This document shows, in pieces, positions 22,879-30,589 of a DNA stretch of 64,000 bases. The stretch is from Wenzhouxiangella sp042310355 (lineage in GTDB: Bacteria; Pseudomonadota; Gammaproteobacteria; Xanthomonadales; Wenzhouxiangellaceae): positions 62,001-126,000 of the forward strand of contig NZ_JBHJMR010000009.1 of the NCBI RefSeq assembly GCF_042310355.1, given 5' to 3'. Below the pieces are notes generated by a model, which had not been told where the DNA came from, did no database searches, and worked only from the letters and a program-made list of their open reading frames with translations. Made by a program: the position numbers and the translations under genes. Numbering within the stretch: the first letter of the stretch is position 1; each line of letters begins with the position of its first letter.

Positions 22879-25650
22879 ATGAGCCACGACCGACGCGACG
22901 ACGACCGCACCCGACTCGATGAGGCGGCTACCCACGCACAGCGCGGGGACGCGGGTGGCATCGAAGCAGGCGCGGCGGACGAAGAACTGAAGCTGCCGGG
23001 CTACCGCGTGATCGAGAAGCTCGGTAGCGGCGGCATGGGCCAGGTCTTTCTCGCCCAGCAGCTCGAACCGGTCGAACGCCAGGTCGCGATCAAGCTGATC
23101 CAGCAGAAGATCCGCAGCGCGACCAGCGAGGTTCGCTTCCTGGTCGAGCGCCAGGCGCTGGCGCAGATGCACCACCCGGCGATCGCGCAGATCTTCGAAG
23201 CCGGCACCAACCCCGACGGCTATCCCTACTTCGCCATGGAGTACGTGCCGGGGCAGACGCTGACGCAGTTCTGCACCCGCCACCGCCTGGGACTGCGCGA
23301 GCGCCTGGAGTTGTTCGTGCGCATCTGCCAGGGCGTGACGCACGCGCACCAGAAGGGCCTGGTCCACCGAGACCTCAAGCCCGCCAACATCCTGGTCGCC
23401 CGCGTCGACGACGTACCCCGCCCGAAGATCATCGATTTCGGCATCGCCGCCACCGAAAGCTCGGCCAGCGAGCGCCGTCACCAGGGCACCACCGGGACTC
23501 CGCTGTACATGAGCCCCGAGCTGTTCGACGAGACCGTCGGCATCGATATGCGCGCCGATATCTATTCGCTGGGCGTGATCCTGTGCGAGCTGCTCACCGA
23601 CTGCCGCCCTTATCCTTCACAGCTGTTCAGGGAGACCGACACCCACGTCATCCGCCAGCGCCTGGCCGAACAACGCCCGGCAGCACCCTCACGCCTGCTC
23701 GAGTCCGACGAGGCCGATCTCGAGCACGCTGCCGAACATCGCCGCACCACGCCGGGGCGGCTCGTTCGCCAGCTCAAGGGCGACCTCGACGCCATCGCGC
23801 TCAAGGCCATCGCCCACGACCGCGAACAGCGATACGCCAGCGTGCCGGAACTGGCCGACGACATCCGCCGCTACCTGGCCCGTCAGCCGGTGCGCGCGGT
23901 CAACGGCGGCCGGCTTTACCACGCGCGGCGATTCGTGCAGCGCAACGCCCTGGCCGTGACCGCCGCCAGCCTGGTGACCCTGTCGCTGGCCGCCGGCCTG
24001 ACCCTGGCGATCCGGGGCATGAGCGAGGCGCGCGAGCAGCAGCAGATCGCCGAGGCCCGATCGGCGGAGCTCGAACGCATGGTCGACTTCCAGCAGTCCA
24101 TGCTCGGCGACCTGCAGCCGCGCGAGCTGGGCCAGAGCTTCGTCGACCGCCTGCGGCAGCAGCACGCGCAGTCGTTCAGCCACGACGCCGACGAGGAAAC
24201 CGTGACAGCCGGCATCGAGGCCTTCGACCTGGCCGTCGGCCGGATAAACCCCACCGACCTGGCCCAGGACCTGCTCGACGAGTTCATGATGCAGCGCGCC
24301 ATCGATAATGTAGAGACCGACTTCGCCGACGAACCGCGCCTGCAGGCCGACCTGTTCGAGACCGTGCGCGACATCTACTTCAACGCTGGAATGGTCGAGA
24401 ACAGTCTGCCGTTGGCAAAGCGCGTGGTCGATCTGCGGCTCGACGCCCTGGGCCCGGCCGCCACCGATACCCTCGAGGCGCGCCGGCAGTACTACCGCCT
24501 GCTCTCCCGCCAGGCCGAGTTCGATGCCGCGCGCGCCCAGCTCGACGAAATCATGGCGCGACTCGACTCGGACAAGCCCGACCAGCTGCGCCTGCGCCAC
24601 GCTGCCCACGACAGCCTCGCCAACCACCTGGTCCGCACCGGCGAGAACGAGCGCGCGCTTGAGGTCGCGCTGGAGAACATCGATCGCGCCGAACAGGAAC
24701 TGGGGCCGCACCACGCCGACACCGTGCGCGCCATCAACACCCTGGGCTACGTCCACGCCCTGTCCGGCCGCATCGAGGAAGCACTGGAGCACTTCCGCGC
24801 CGCCGTCGAGCGCGCACGCGGCCACTTCGAGCCCCACGAAGATTCCTACTACAGCGCCCTGCTCAACGTTGGCGCCGCACTGAGCCACCTGGGCCGGTCC
24901 GAAGCGGCCCTGGAAGTCGAGCGCGAGGTTTACGACATCCTCTCAGGCCACTACGGCCGCCGCCACGACTCCACCCTGCGCGTGATGAACAACATGGCCG
25001 TCACGCTCATGGACCTCGACCGCTTCGACGAGGCCACGGCCATGATGCAAGACATCCTCCGGCTCACGCGCGAGGCCTGGGGCCCGCACAGCCCGATCAC
25101 CCTGAGCTCCAGGCACAATCTCGCCCAGCTCTACATGCGCACCAACCGTCCGCAACGGGCGCTGGAGGAAATCGAGCCGGTCATCATCTGGCGCGAGCGG
25201 CTGCTCGGCAGGGGCCATCCCGATTCGCTCAGTGCGCGCGACCTGGCGGCCAGCGCCGCCCTGGAGGCCGGCCAGCCCGAGCAGGCCCTGGCCCACCTCG
25301 AACCTGCACTGGATGTCCGCCGAAGAGAACTCGAGCCCGGAGATCCCGAGCTACTGGACACCCTGCGCCTGGCCGCCGACATTCATCGCCAGGCAGGCGA
25401 CTACAGCAGCGAAAGGATGTACCGGCAACAAGAGATCGATCAAACGGTGAATGACGAGACCGAGCCGAGCCCGGATAGCCTGGCATCGACAATCCGCTTG
25501 CTTGAGCTCTACCGACAGCACGGCCAAGCCGACCGCATCGAGAAACTGCAACCGGACATCGAAAGCTGGCTTGCGGAGGCCGGCCCGGAACTGGATGATC
25601 TGCGACAGCGACTTCAGAACCTCGCCGCTTCCGAAGCGTCGCCCAAATAA
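22879..25650 (+). CDS. Hanks-type Ser/Thr protein kinase with TPR C-terminal region
   Basis: 923 residues. The cytoplasmic kinase domain spans about 42-335: the Gly loop GSGGMG (49-54), catalytic Lys72, HRDLKPAN (163-170, Asp165) and DFG (186-188), all intact. A single transmembrane helix lies at about 357-378. The rest (about 400-915) is a run of TPR-like helical repeats, probably in the periplasm. This architecture occurs in Xanthomonadales kinase-TPR proteins that normally follow an ECF sigma factor. Here none is adjacent; the neighbour upstream is the ABC exporter. It would phosphorylate unknown cytoplasmic partners in answer to signals sensed by the TPRs. Confidence 0.9.
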   Translation: MSHDRRDDDRTRLDEAATHAQRGDAGGIEAGAADEELKLPGYRVIEKLGSGGMGQVFLAQQLEPVERQVAIKLIQQKIRSATSEVRFLVERQALAQMHHPAIAQIFEAGTNPDGYPYFAMEYVPGQTLTQFCTRHRLGLRERLELFVRICQGVTHAHQKGLVHRDLKPANILVARVDDVPRPKIIDFGIAATESSASERRHQGTTGTPLYMSPELFDETVGIDMRADIYSLGVILCELLTDCRPYPSQLFRETDTHVIRQRLAEQRPAAPSRLLESDEADLEHAAEHRRTTPGRLVRQLKGDLDAIALKAIAHDREQRYASVPELADDIRRYLARQPVRAVNGGRLYHARRFVQRNALAVTAASLVTLSLAAGLTLAIRGMSEAREQQQIAEARSAELERMVDFQQSMLGDLQPRELGQSFVDRLRQQHAQSFSHDADEETVTAGIEAFDLAVGRINPTDLAQDLLDEFMMQRAIDNVETDFADEPRLQADLFETVRDIYFNAGMVENSLPLAKRVVDLRLDALGPAATDTLEARRQYYRLLSRQAEFDAARAQLDEIMARLDSDKPDQLRLRHAAHDSLANHLVRTGENERALEVALENIDRAEQELGPHHADTVRAINTLGYVHALSGRIEEALEHFRAAVERARGHFEPHEDSYYSALLNVGAALSHLGRSEAALEVEREVYDILSGHYGRRHDSTLRVMNNMAVTLMDLDRFDEATAMMQDILRLTREAWGPHSPITLSSRHNLAQLYMRTNRPQRALEEIEPVIIWRERLLGRGHPDSLSARDLAASAALEAGQPEQALAHLEPALDVRRRELEPGDPELLDTLRLAADIHRQAGDYSSERMYRQQEIDQTVNDETEPSPDSLASTIRLLELYRQHGQADRIEKLQPDIESWLAEAGPELDDLRQRLQNLAASEASPK

Positions 25651-25663
25651 TTTTTGCACGTCA

Positions 25664-25845
25664 CCCCAATAAAGGTTGCCCGCACCCGTTTGGAGTAACG
25701 GGTGCGGGCGACACGCGCTTCGATCGATGCGGGCGGGGGAACCCGGGGACGATGCGTTTCACCCGACTGTGCGGCTGAATGCGCGTGTTTCTGGATGCTC
25801 CTTGCGAACATCCATTGCCAGAATGCCGCATCAGCAAGGACCCGT
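25664..25845 (-). ncRNA. Candidate structured small RNA, copy 1 of a tandem pair
   Basis: Copy 1 of a ~165-bp element repeated 306 bp further on. On the minus strand it has a 5' hairpin (25793-25813, GGATGTTC with GAGCATCC). A conserved middle follows, around GCGCATTCAGCCGCACAGTCGG. A perfect 13-bp stem then lies at 25678-25709 (GCCCGCACCCGTT with AACGGGTGCGGGC). The T-run after the stem is weak (CCTTTATT), so termination is less certain than in copy 2. The 5' end is approximate. It converges on the kinase gene and could also act as its transcript end. No protein-coding reading is convincing. Confidence 0.45.
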
Positions 25846-25974
25846 CCGTGCGCTATCGAACAAACACAGCAATATCCGGTCGCGTGGTGCACAACCTGAC
25901 TGCAACGGGCCTTCCAAGGGACGCGCGCAACACCTTGGCACCAGAATGCCGAGAATGCTCGGGACGGATTTGAC

Positions 25975-26015
25975 AAAAAAAATGCCCGCACTCGTTGGGA
26001 GGAACAAGTGCGGGC
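25975..26015 (-). terminator. Rho-independent terminator of small-RNA copy 2
   Basis: Minus strand: the stem GCCCGCACTTGTT (26015-26003) pairs with AACGAGTGCGGGC (25996-25984), including one G-U pair and a six-base loop, followed closely by TTTTTTTT (25982-25975). It is the strongest intrinsic terminator in the window. Confidence 0.8.
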
Positions 26016-26145
26016 GCCACGTGCTTTGATCGATACGGGAGAGGGAGGCCCGGTCACGATGCCATTCATCCGACTGTGCGTCTGAATGCGCGTGGTAGTG
26101 GTTGCTCGTTGCGAGCAGCCGATGTCAGGATGCCTTAGTACGTAG
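25975..26145 (-). ncRNA. Candidate structured small RNA, copy 2 of a tandem pair
   Basis: Copy 2 of the repeated element. The minus strand has a 5' hairpin at 26100-26120 (GGCTGCTC with GAGCAACC, loop GCAAC) and a 3' terminator stem at 25984-26015 followed by eight Ts. Between them lies a segment nearly identical to copy 1 (CATTCAGACGCACAGTCGG). The 3' stem has one position that is a G-U pair if the minus strand is transcribed but a C-A mismatch on the plus strand, which favours minus-strand RNA. A possible promoter (TTAGCG, 17 bp, TACTAA) lies just upstream of about 26145. No known RNA family was recognised. Confidence 0.5.
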
Positions 26146-26215
26146 CCGTCGTCAGTTCGCTAACGCACAGATTCAAAAGGCGGCTCCGGCGGCACAGTCC
26201 CAGCGTTCGGCTACA

Positions 26216-26587
26216 CTATTCTCCAGCCGCCAGATGCTCGACGCGCAAATGAAACTCCATGTCTCCGCTGGAAACACTGGCCCACTGCCCTGTCCTGATC
26301 AACAGCTCCGGAGACATGGCGCTCTGACCCGACTCGACTTCGGCCATGACATGGACCTCCTGCTCACTGACCTCATTCACAACCAGCCCCAGGGCAACGC
26401 CGCTCTCGCCCGACGTACTCAGGGAACCCTCAGCACCCTCCTTGATCATTATCTGCGGCGAGGCCACCTCGGTTCCGGATTCCATGATTCTCATCTCAAC
26501 AAGGAAATCCGGCGAATCGGCAGTGGCGTAGAACGCCAGGAAAAGAACCGAAAGGATTGCGGATTGGAACGTGATCGAGAACTTCAT
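26216..26587 (-). CDS. Small secreted protein of unknown function
   Basis: 123 residues from ATG 26587, with AAGGAG upstream; a longer frame to 26707 has no signal peptide and reaches into the attC-like region. The signal peptide (ITFQSAILSVLFLAFYATA) cleaves near ATADS. The mature ~100 residues look all-beta, with MIKEGAEGSLST and LVVNEVSEQEVHVMAEVESG. The pattern resembles small periplasmic beta proteins, but I cannot name a family. It is a single gene between the small-RNA pair and the cassette-like region. Confidence 0.6.
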   Translation of the reverse strand: MKFSITFQSAILSVLFLAFYATADSPDFLVEMRIMESGTEVASPQIMIKEGAEGSLSTSGESGVALGLVVNEVSEQEVHVMAEVESGQSAMSPELLIRTGQWASVSSGDMEFHLRVEHLAAGE

Positions 26588-26715
26588 TTGATTCTCCTTC
26601 TTGGTGCTACTTGCGTTTCTGGTAGGGCGTGCGCGTAAGCGAATCTTGTTGGATTTGATTGGGGGCGCGTGGTTCAGGGACTTTTTATGCACAATGGGGC
26701 CGACCACACCCTATT

Positions 26716-26808
26716 GACGTTCGTGTTCAGAGGCGCAGCCTTGCCTGCGTCCACTGTAGACCGAAGGCCGAAGCGGCCTGCAAACGTTTGCTACCGTAGC
26801 ATTTAACT
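26716..26808 (-). repeat. Degenerate attC-like integron recombination site
   Basis: On the minus strand this ~90-bp palindromic segment parallels the better attC site at 28226-28312. Both contain GCAG..AAG.CTGCGCC preceded by a CC...GGA.GCAG arm, and both end in an ACGT..TAGG box. The stop TAA of the gene at 26803 falls inside the expected R'' box, as in real cassettes, but that box (AGTTAAA) and the final core (GTCAATAGG) are mutated. Probably an inactive attC. Confidence 0.4.
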
Positions 26809-27597
26809 ACGCCGCTCCGACAGATATGAGTCTGCCCCGTGAAGAACTGCCCCGTCATCGCCGGGAGCCTCTGGATATCTATGTGGAGGAATGTCACTAA
26901 AACTCAAAGGTATATCCGCTCTGTAATTCCCACTACCTACCATGTGTTCGTTTAAACACAAATGAGGAACAGTCAGCCTCGGATCTACATCGTGCGAAAC
27001 CAAGAACGCCAATGGCATATACTTCAAAACTGAAGCAACTAGTTGTGGTGCCCCCCACTTTACAATGAGCCCAAACCCTCTAATCTTCACTTGGTCCCAA
27101 AACGGGTATGGCCAATAGTAAACCTTTAATCTTTCCGGGAACTGCCTATCTGGATCCAGCACTAACTTTGCTGCCTCCTCGGCCATTGGTCCCTCAGGAG
27201 CTCGCTTAACGCCTAAGGCGAGTATATGCCCTAGAACTGCCCTGGCCACTAATCCTGGGTTGGTTTCGAATTGGGTTGCATGCGGCCTATCCAAGACTGA
27301 GAATAGGTATCTAGATACATTGTTAGATAGTCTTATTAACTCCGGATCATACAATCGCCCTAGCAAACGGCCATTGCAGCGGCTGCACAAGGTTCGAAAC
27401 TTTACTCCCTGTTGAAAGTCTCGGCCTCCCTTCTTTTCTACATCCGGAACTCCCATCGCATCAACGAGCTGATATAGTCGCATTCGTGGGAATCGATTCA
27501 CTCCTTTAGGAGGAACATGGTCCGCAGTAAGCCGACTGTGCTCACCGCATATGTTACAAGGACCGACCTTTGGGCCGAATGTTTGAAGGTAGTTCAT
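26803..27597 (-). CDS. HNH-like zinc-finger protein in a cassette-like block
   Basis: 264 residues. The N-terminal ~90 residues have an HNH/treble-clef look: CNICGEHSRLTADHVPPKG (the Cys pair, then Asp-His) and a second pair CSRCN about 45 residues on. The fold would bind Zn and, in active members, cleave nucleic acid. The DH is kept, but the final His/Asn is not obvious. The remaining ~170 residues are unrecognised. GC content is low (about 50%) compared with the chromosome around it, as for a mobile cassette. It lies 18 bp after the lipoprotein gene and ends in a degenerate attC-like site. Confidence 0.6.
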   Translation of the reverse strand: MNYLQTFGPKVGPCNICGEHSRLTADHVPPKGVNRFPRMRLYQLVDAMGVPDVEKKGGRDFQQGVKFRTLCSRCNGRLLGRLYDPELIRLSNNVSRYLFSVLDRPHATQFETNPGLVARAVLGHILALGVKRAPEGPMAEEAAKLVLDPDRQFPERLKVYYWPYPFWDQVKIRGFGLIVKWGAPQLVASVLKYMPLAFLVSHDVDPRLTVPHLCLNEHMVGSGNYRADIPLSFSDIPPHRYPEAPGDDGAVLHGADSYLSERRS

Positions 27598-27615
27598 TTG
27601 CCAGCTCGCTAGCGA

Positions 27616-28218
27616 TTAGGCTTCTCTCGCGCACTCAATGACAGTCTCTTCGTATGCTTGAATAGCCTGCACAATTGGGTCACTTTTTAAAACTACTGAG
27701 TAGCCAGTCTTCTCCATCATTCCATTTGAAAGCCACAAATCATATGAGAATCCGCCATCCAACATGACCCGGACGTTTCCGTCTAGATTATAGGAAAAAT
27801 CAGCAGTTCGAGACGTAACCATCGACCACAGCTCATCCGTTTGGCCTTTGAGACCTGGACATTGTGAAGCAGTAGTCACCCACTCTTCATAGGATAGTTC
27901 TTCAAACAATTCCTCTCTGGTTCTCACCCCAGATTCGAAAATCTCTCGGGCCTGAAACCCCGGGTGAAACTCATATCGTCTTACCTTCGCTAAAAATCCT
28001 TTTCGAAAGTCAACGGTAATTCGCCAATCGGGTTCGCTCCATGCCCAAGGGCCAGAATACAAAAACATAAATCCTTGGAATGGGACATTCTGAAGACCGC
28101 GAACGTGTTCTTCAGCTTCTAGCCAAGCTTCTCCGCTAGTCTCAAAATCATAGTTCGCGTAACGAGTACATCCAAACAAAGTGCCAACTAATGCAATGAC
28201 CAGAAAGGGATTCCGCAC
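27616..28218 (-). CDS. Hypothetical lipoprotein, first gene after an attC site
   Basis: 200 residues from a GTG at 28218. It has a lipoprotein signal with lipobox LFGC (Cys17) after a short hydrophobic run. The mature domain has many aromatic residues (for example FMFLYSGPWAWSEPDW) and no recognised family. The start lies 8 bp downstream of the conserved GTTAGGC end of an attC site, the usual spacing of a cassette gene. Low GC fits horizontal origin. Confidence 0.6.
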   Translation of the reverse strand: MRNPFLVIALVGTLFGCTRYANYDFETSGEAWLEAEEHVRGLQNVPFQGFMFLYSGPWAWSEPDWRITVDFRKGFLAKVRRYEFHPGFQAREIFESGVRTREELFEELSYEEWVTTASQCPGLKGQTDELWSMVTSRTADFSYNLDGNVRVMLDGGFSYDLWLSNGMMEKTGYSVVLKSDPIVQAIQAYEETVIECAREA

Positions 28219-28225
28219 AATAGAA

Positions 28226-28312
28226 GCCTAACGTCTGAGCTAAGCGGCGCAGCTTTGCTGCATCCGGTGGAGGGCCGACAGGCCCGGAACGTACTTGAGC
28301 GACTTGTTAAGC
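28226..28312 (-). repeat. Integron attC site (near-canonical)
   Basis: Read on the minus strand: the R'' box GCTTAAC (28312-28306), then AAGTCGCTCAAG as the L'' arm, a ~45-base imperfect hairpin, the L' arm CTTAGCTCAGAC and the R' core GTTAGGC (28232-28226). Both outer boxes fit the RYYYAAC/GTTRRRY consensus and pair with each other apart from one base, and the L arms pair with extra unpaired bases, as integrase needs. Length 87 bp. The TAA of the proline-rich frame upstream lies within the R'' box. Orientation matches the minus-strand genes on both sides. Confidence 0.7.
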
Positions 28313-28456
28313 ATTCTGCTTTCGCCTTGGTGGCGGAGGGGGTGGGTCCCATGTCGGTCGGTCTTGTGGCCTAGGGTCATCTTTCCCAGGCCTGGGCGGA
28401 GGTGGCGGAGGCGGCCATCGTGGCGGCGGTGGTGGTTTGGGGTTTTCTTTCGGCAT
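28307..28456 (-). CDS. Proline-rich 49-residue cassette ORF
   Basis: Starts at ATG 28456 behind GGAG and ends at a TAA inside the attC R'' box, as cassette genes commonly do. About half of its residues are proline, in two blocks (PPPPPRW then PPPPPPP, later PPPPPP), with interspersed Arg/Lys/Asp. No signal peptide or membrane helix. It overlaps the end of the upstream membrane protein gene by about 80 bp in another frame, so one of the two ends may be wrong. Confidence 0.4.
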   Translation of the reverse strand: MPKENPKPPPPPRWPPPPPPPRPGKDDPRPQDRPTWDPPPPPPRRKQNA

Positions 28457-28868
28457 TGGCTTCTCCAACGTTTTTGTAGGCAAATGCAGCAATACAGATA
28501 AAACCGGCTATTAGGCTAAGTGCAGCTGATATGTGAAGCGACCGGCTCGCGATCGAATAAAAGCCCCCCGGCCTAGCTTGTCTTATGGTCCCGTCATCAA
28601 CTTGACGCAACGCTTTGCGATAGGCCTCTATTCCGAAGAGAAGCCTTCCAAGAACTCCGGCTAAGCTGAAAATAAAAAGCCCCCATGCCCATATCAGCAG
28701 CAAAGGGCTCTTCAATGCCTCCACAACAAGAATATCTTTGAGGAAAACAATTGAAAGACCGAGGGCTCCGCCCGCAAGGGTGAGCAGCATTTTGTCGTAG
28801 GCCTCATTGAGAAACCGAAGCGTATTAGTCAGGTCAGACCTGTAGTCTTTAAGTTTTTCGTCTTGCAT
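28377..28868 (-). CDS. Hypothetical membrane protein in a cassette-like block
   Basis: 163 residues from ATG 28868; the frame can be extended to a TTG at 28886 but has no better ribosome site. After a charged helical N-terminus (about 1-25), two transmembrane helices lie at about 28-48 and 58-80. A charged loop and a third helix at about 115-138 follow, with a Thr/Ala-rich tail. I recognise no family. The topology (short soluble N-terminus plus 3-4 helices) resembles small cassette- or defence-associated membrane proteins, but there is no further support. AT-richer than the chromosome. Confidence 0.5.
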   Translation of the reverse strand: MQDEKLKDYRSDLTNTLRFLNEAYDKMLLTLAGGALGLSIVFLKDILVVEALKSPLLLIWAWGLFIFSLAGVLGRLLFGIEAYRKALRQVDDGTIRQARPGGFYSIASRSLHISAALSLIAGFICIAAFAYKNVGEANAERKPQTTTAATMAASATSAQAWER

Positions 28869-28886
28869 TAGATGCTTAAATAGCAA

Positions 28887-29367
28887 ACAGGTTTGAAAAG
28901 CGGATTTTAGTGACTAAACGGACGAACTCGCCGTTTAGTCTGCGGTGGAGGGCGCTTCTGGGTCCCATCATTCTGATTTGACTTGGCACTTCCTCCTCGC
29001 TACCTGCGTGCTACGTGGCCGAGGGGCCACTTAACTGCGCGGATTCGGGCTGGACGCTGGCGAAACGGGGCTCGATTCCGATCCCGGAAAGGGGAAGCGG
29101 GAAACTTCATGATCTGCCCTGGGCCTGAAAATATCGCCAACGCCAAGGGTGAATGCGCAATCGTGGTCGGATTCCACCACCCTCCTGTTCTGAATTCGTG
29201 TCCGGCCCCGCCCCTTTCCCAAGCGGGCCGATACAGTTTGGAGACTAGCACAGCATGATTTGTCTGCGCCAGTGGGGTCGGATGGATCAATGGGCAGCCT
29301 CCGTCGGGGACGGTGTGAACGGCCTGCTCCGGGCCCGTGAAAAACCTCGCGAGACCAAGCCCTCCGA
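28887..29367. other. Non-coding stretch with a perfect hairpin; no gene recognised
   Basis: This 481-bp stretch contains a perfect 10-bp inverted repeat, GACTAAACGG (28912-28921) with CCGTTTAGTC (28931-28940). Beside it is a GCCCTCCACCG string also found in the attC site at 28226-28312, so it may be the worn end of another attC. Beyond about 29000 the sequence is high-GC again, with short frames on both strands that have no ribosome site or recognisable product. It is the likely junction between the cassette-like block and the core chromosome. Confidence 0.4.
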
Positions 29368-30420
29368 TCAGATATCCGCCTCTCTATTGCTGAAGAGGTA
29401 ACCGAAGGGCTTCAGGGCCGGAATGTGCAAAAACAGGATTGTAATGATCCCCATCACGGGGATGGCCAGGATCATGCCGATCACTCCCCACAACGCGTTT
29501 CCGACAATTACGGCCAAAATCACGATAAATGGATGCACATCCACTTTCTGGCCCACGACGTAGGGCTGCAGAATGTAGCTTTCAAGGAACTGGGCAATCG
29601 TAAAGGTGATCAGAATCCCGATCAGCACGCCGACTTCCCCGGATGTCAGGTAGCCAAACACCATGGCGAGGACAAATCCAATGATATTTCCCAAATAGGG
29701 GATAAGCGTCAAGACCGCAGCCATGATACTGACGAGAATGAAATTGCTGACGCCTGTAATCCCCAGGCCAATGGAATAGGCTAGCGCGAGCACGCCTATA
29801 AGTATCAGCTTGCCAAGCAGGTACTGGACGACTACGTTGCCCGACTCCTGGATGATCTGATCGACTTCATCGCCTTTCTCATCAGCAAATAGCCGCAGAA
29901 GAAAGGTCCGGAACCGATGCCGATAATTGAGTATGAAGAAGACGTAGATAAGTGTCAGCAGATACGTGCCGATATACCCGACGCCACGCCCGGCCATGCT
30001 CACGACCGGCGCACCCTCCCCGGACTCATCTCCAGAGGATGAAAGACCGTCCAATATATCGAGATCGCTGTCACCCAGGAAGGTGTTGTCCGTTATAACC
30101 GCCTTCCATTGAACAATCTTGGGCTCCATCGTTTCCAAAATTTCGGGCCAACTATCAACAAACACCTTGGTCTGGTAGGACAGTACGGCGAGAAATATCA
30201 GGGAAAGAGCGAAGAGCAGAAAAGTGCTGACCAGGGAGCTCACCGCCCTGTTCGAATGCCTTTCCATCCACTTTGCCAACGGCAAGATCACCAGCGCCAG
30301 ACTGATAGCGGTGATCAGTGGCGCAAGGATGTTTTTGGCTTCGATGAGGCCCCAGGCCGAAAAGAATATGCCCGTAACCAAGGCTACTGAATAGAAAAGA
30401 AGTCTTGTATTGCCTTCCAT
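29368..30420 (-). CDS. AI-2E family transporter (PerM/TqsA-like permease)
   Basis: 350 residues from ATG 30420 (a frame from 30453 is possible). There are about eight hydrophobic helices: two pairs at the N-terminus, a soluble loop (about 95-150) and four or more helices in the C-terminal half. The family core PYLGNIIGFVLAMVFGYL is seen, and later ESYILQPYVVGQKVDVHPFIVI, the conserved QP...G..V.LHP motif. Members export autoinducer-2 or act as Na+/H+ or small-solute exporters; which applies is unknown. It stands alone between the accessory block and the aminotransferase. Confidence 0.9.
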   Translation of the reverse strand: MEGNTRLLFYSVALVTGIFFSAWGLIEAKNILAPLITAISLALVILPLAKWMERHSNRAVSSLVSTFLLFALSLIFLAVLSYQTKVFVDSWPEILETMEPKIVQWKAVITDNTFLGDSDLDILDGLSSSGDESGEGAPVVSMAGRGVGYIGTYLLTLIYVFFILNYRHRFRTFLLRLFADEKGDEVDQIIQESGNVVVQYLLGKLILIGVLALAYSIGLGITGVSNFILVSIMAAVLTLIPYLGNIIGFVLAMVFGYLTSGEVGVLIGILITFTIAQFLESYILQPYVVGQKVDVHPFIVILAVIVGNALWGVIGMILAIPVMGIITILFLHIPALKPFGYLFSNREADI

Positions 30421-30589
30421 AGACGCAAGCCCACCATGCAGGTTCTGCATCATTGCACTGAATCAATCTTTCACTTCAGTGTATTCCGAGGACTCGAAGC
30501 GCACTGTTGCCTACCGCACCGACGAGTTCAGCCTGGAGCCTCTCAAAGGCGCTTGGCGTTGGCAATTGCTGCCGCGAGAAACTCGGCAG

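Noticed and set aside
25614..26069. A 151-codon minus-strand frame across both repeats
   Set aside because: It spans the RNA-like repeats, has no ribosome site, and the repeated peptides (for example PVSIKARGARTCSS and PASIEARVARTRYS) mirror the DNA repeats rather than a protein family.
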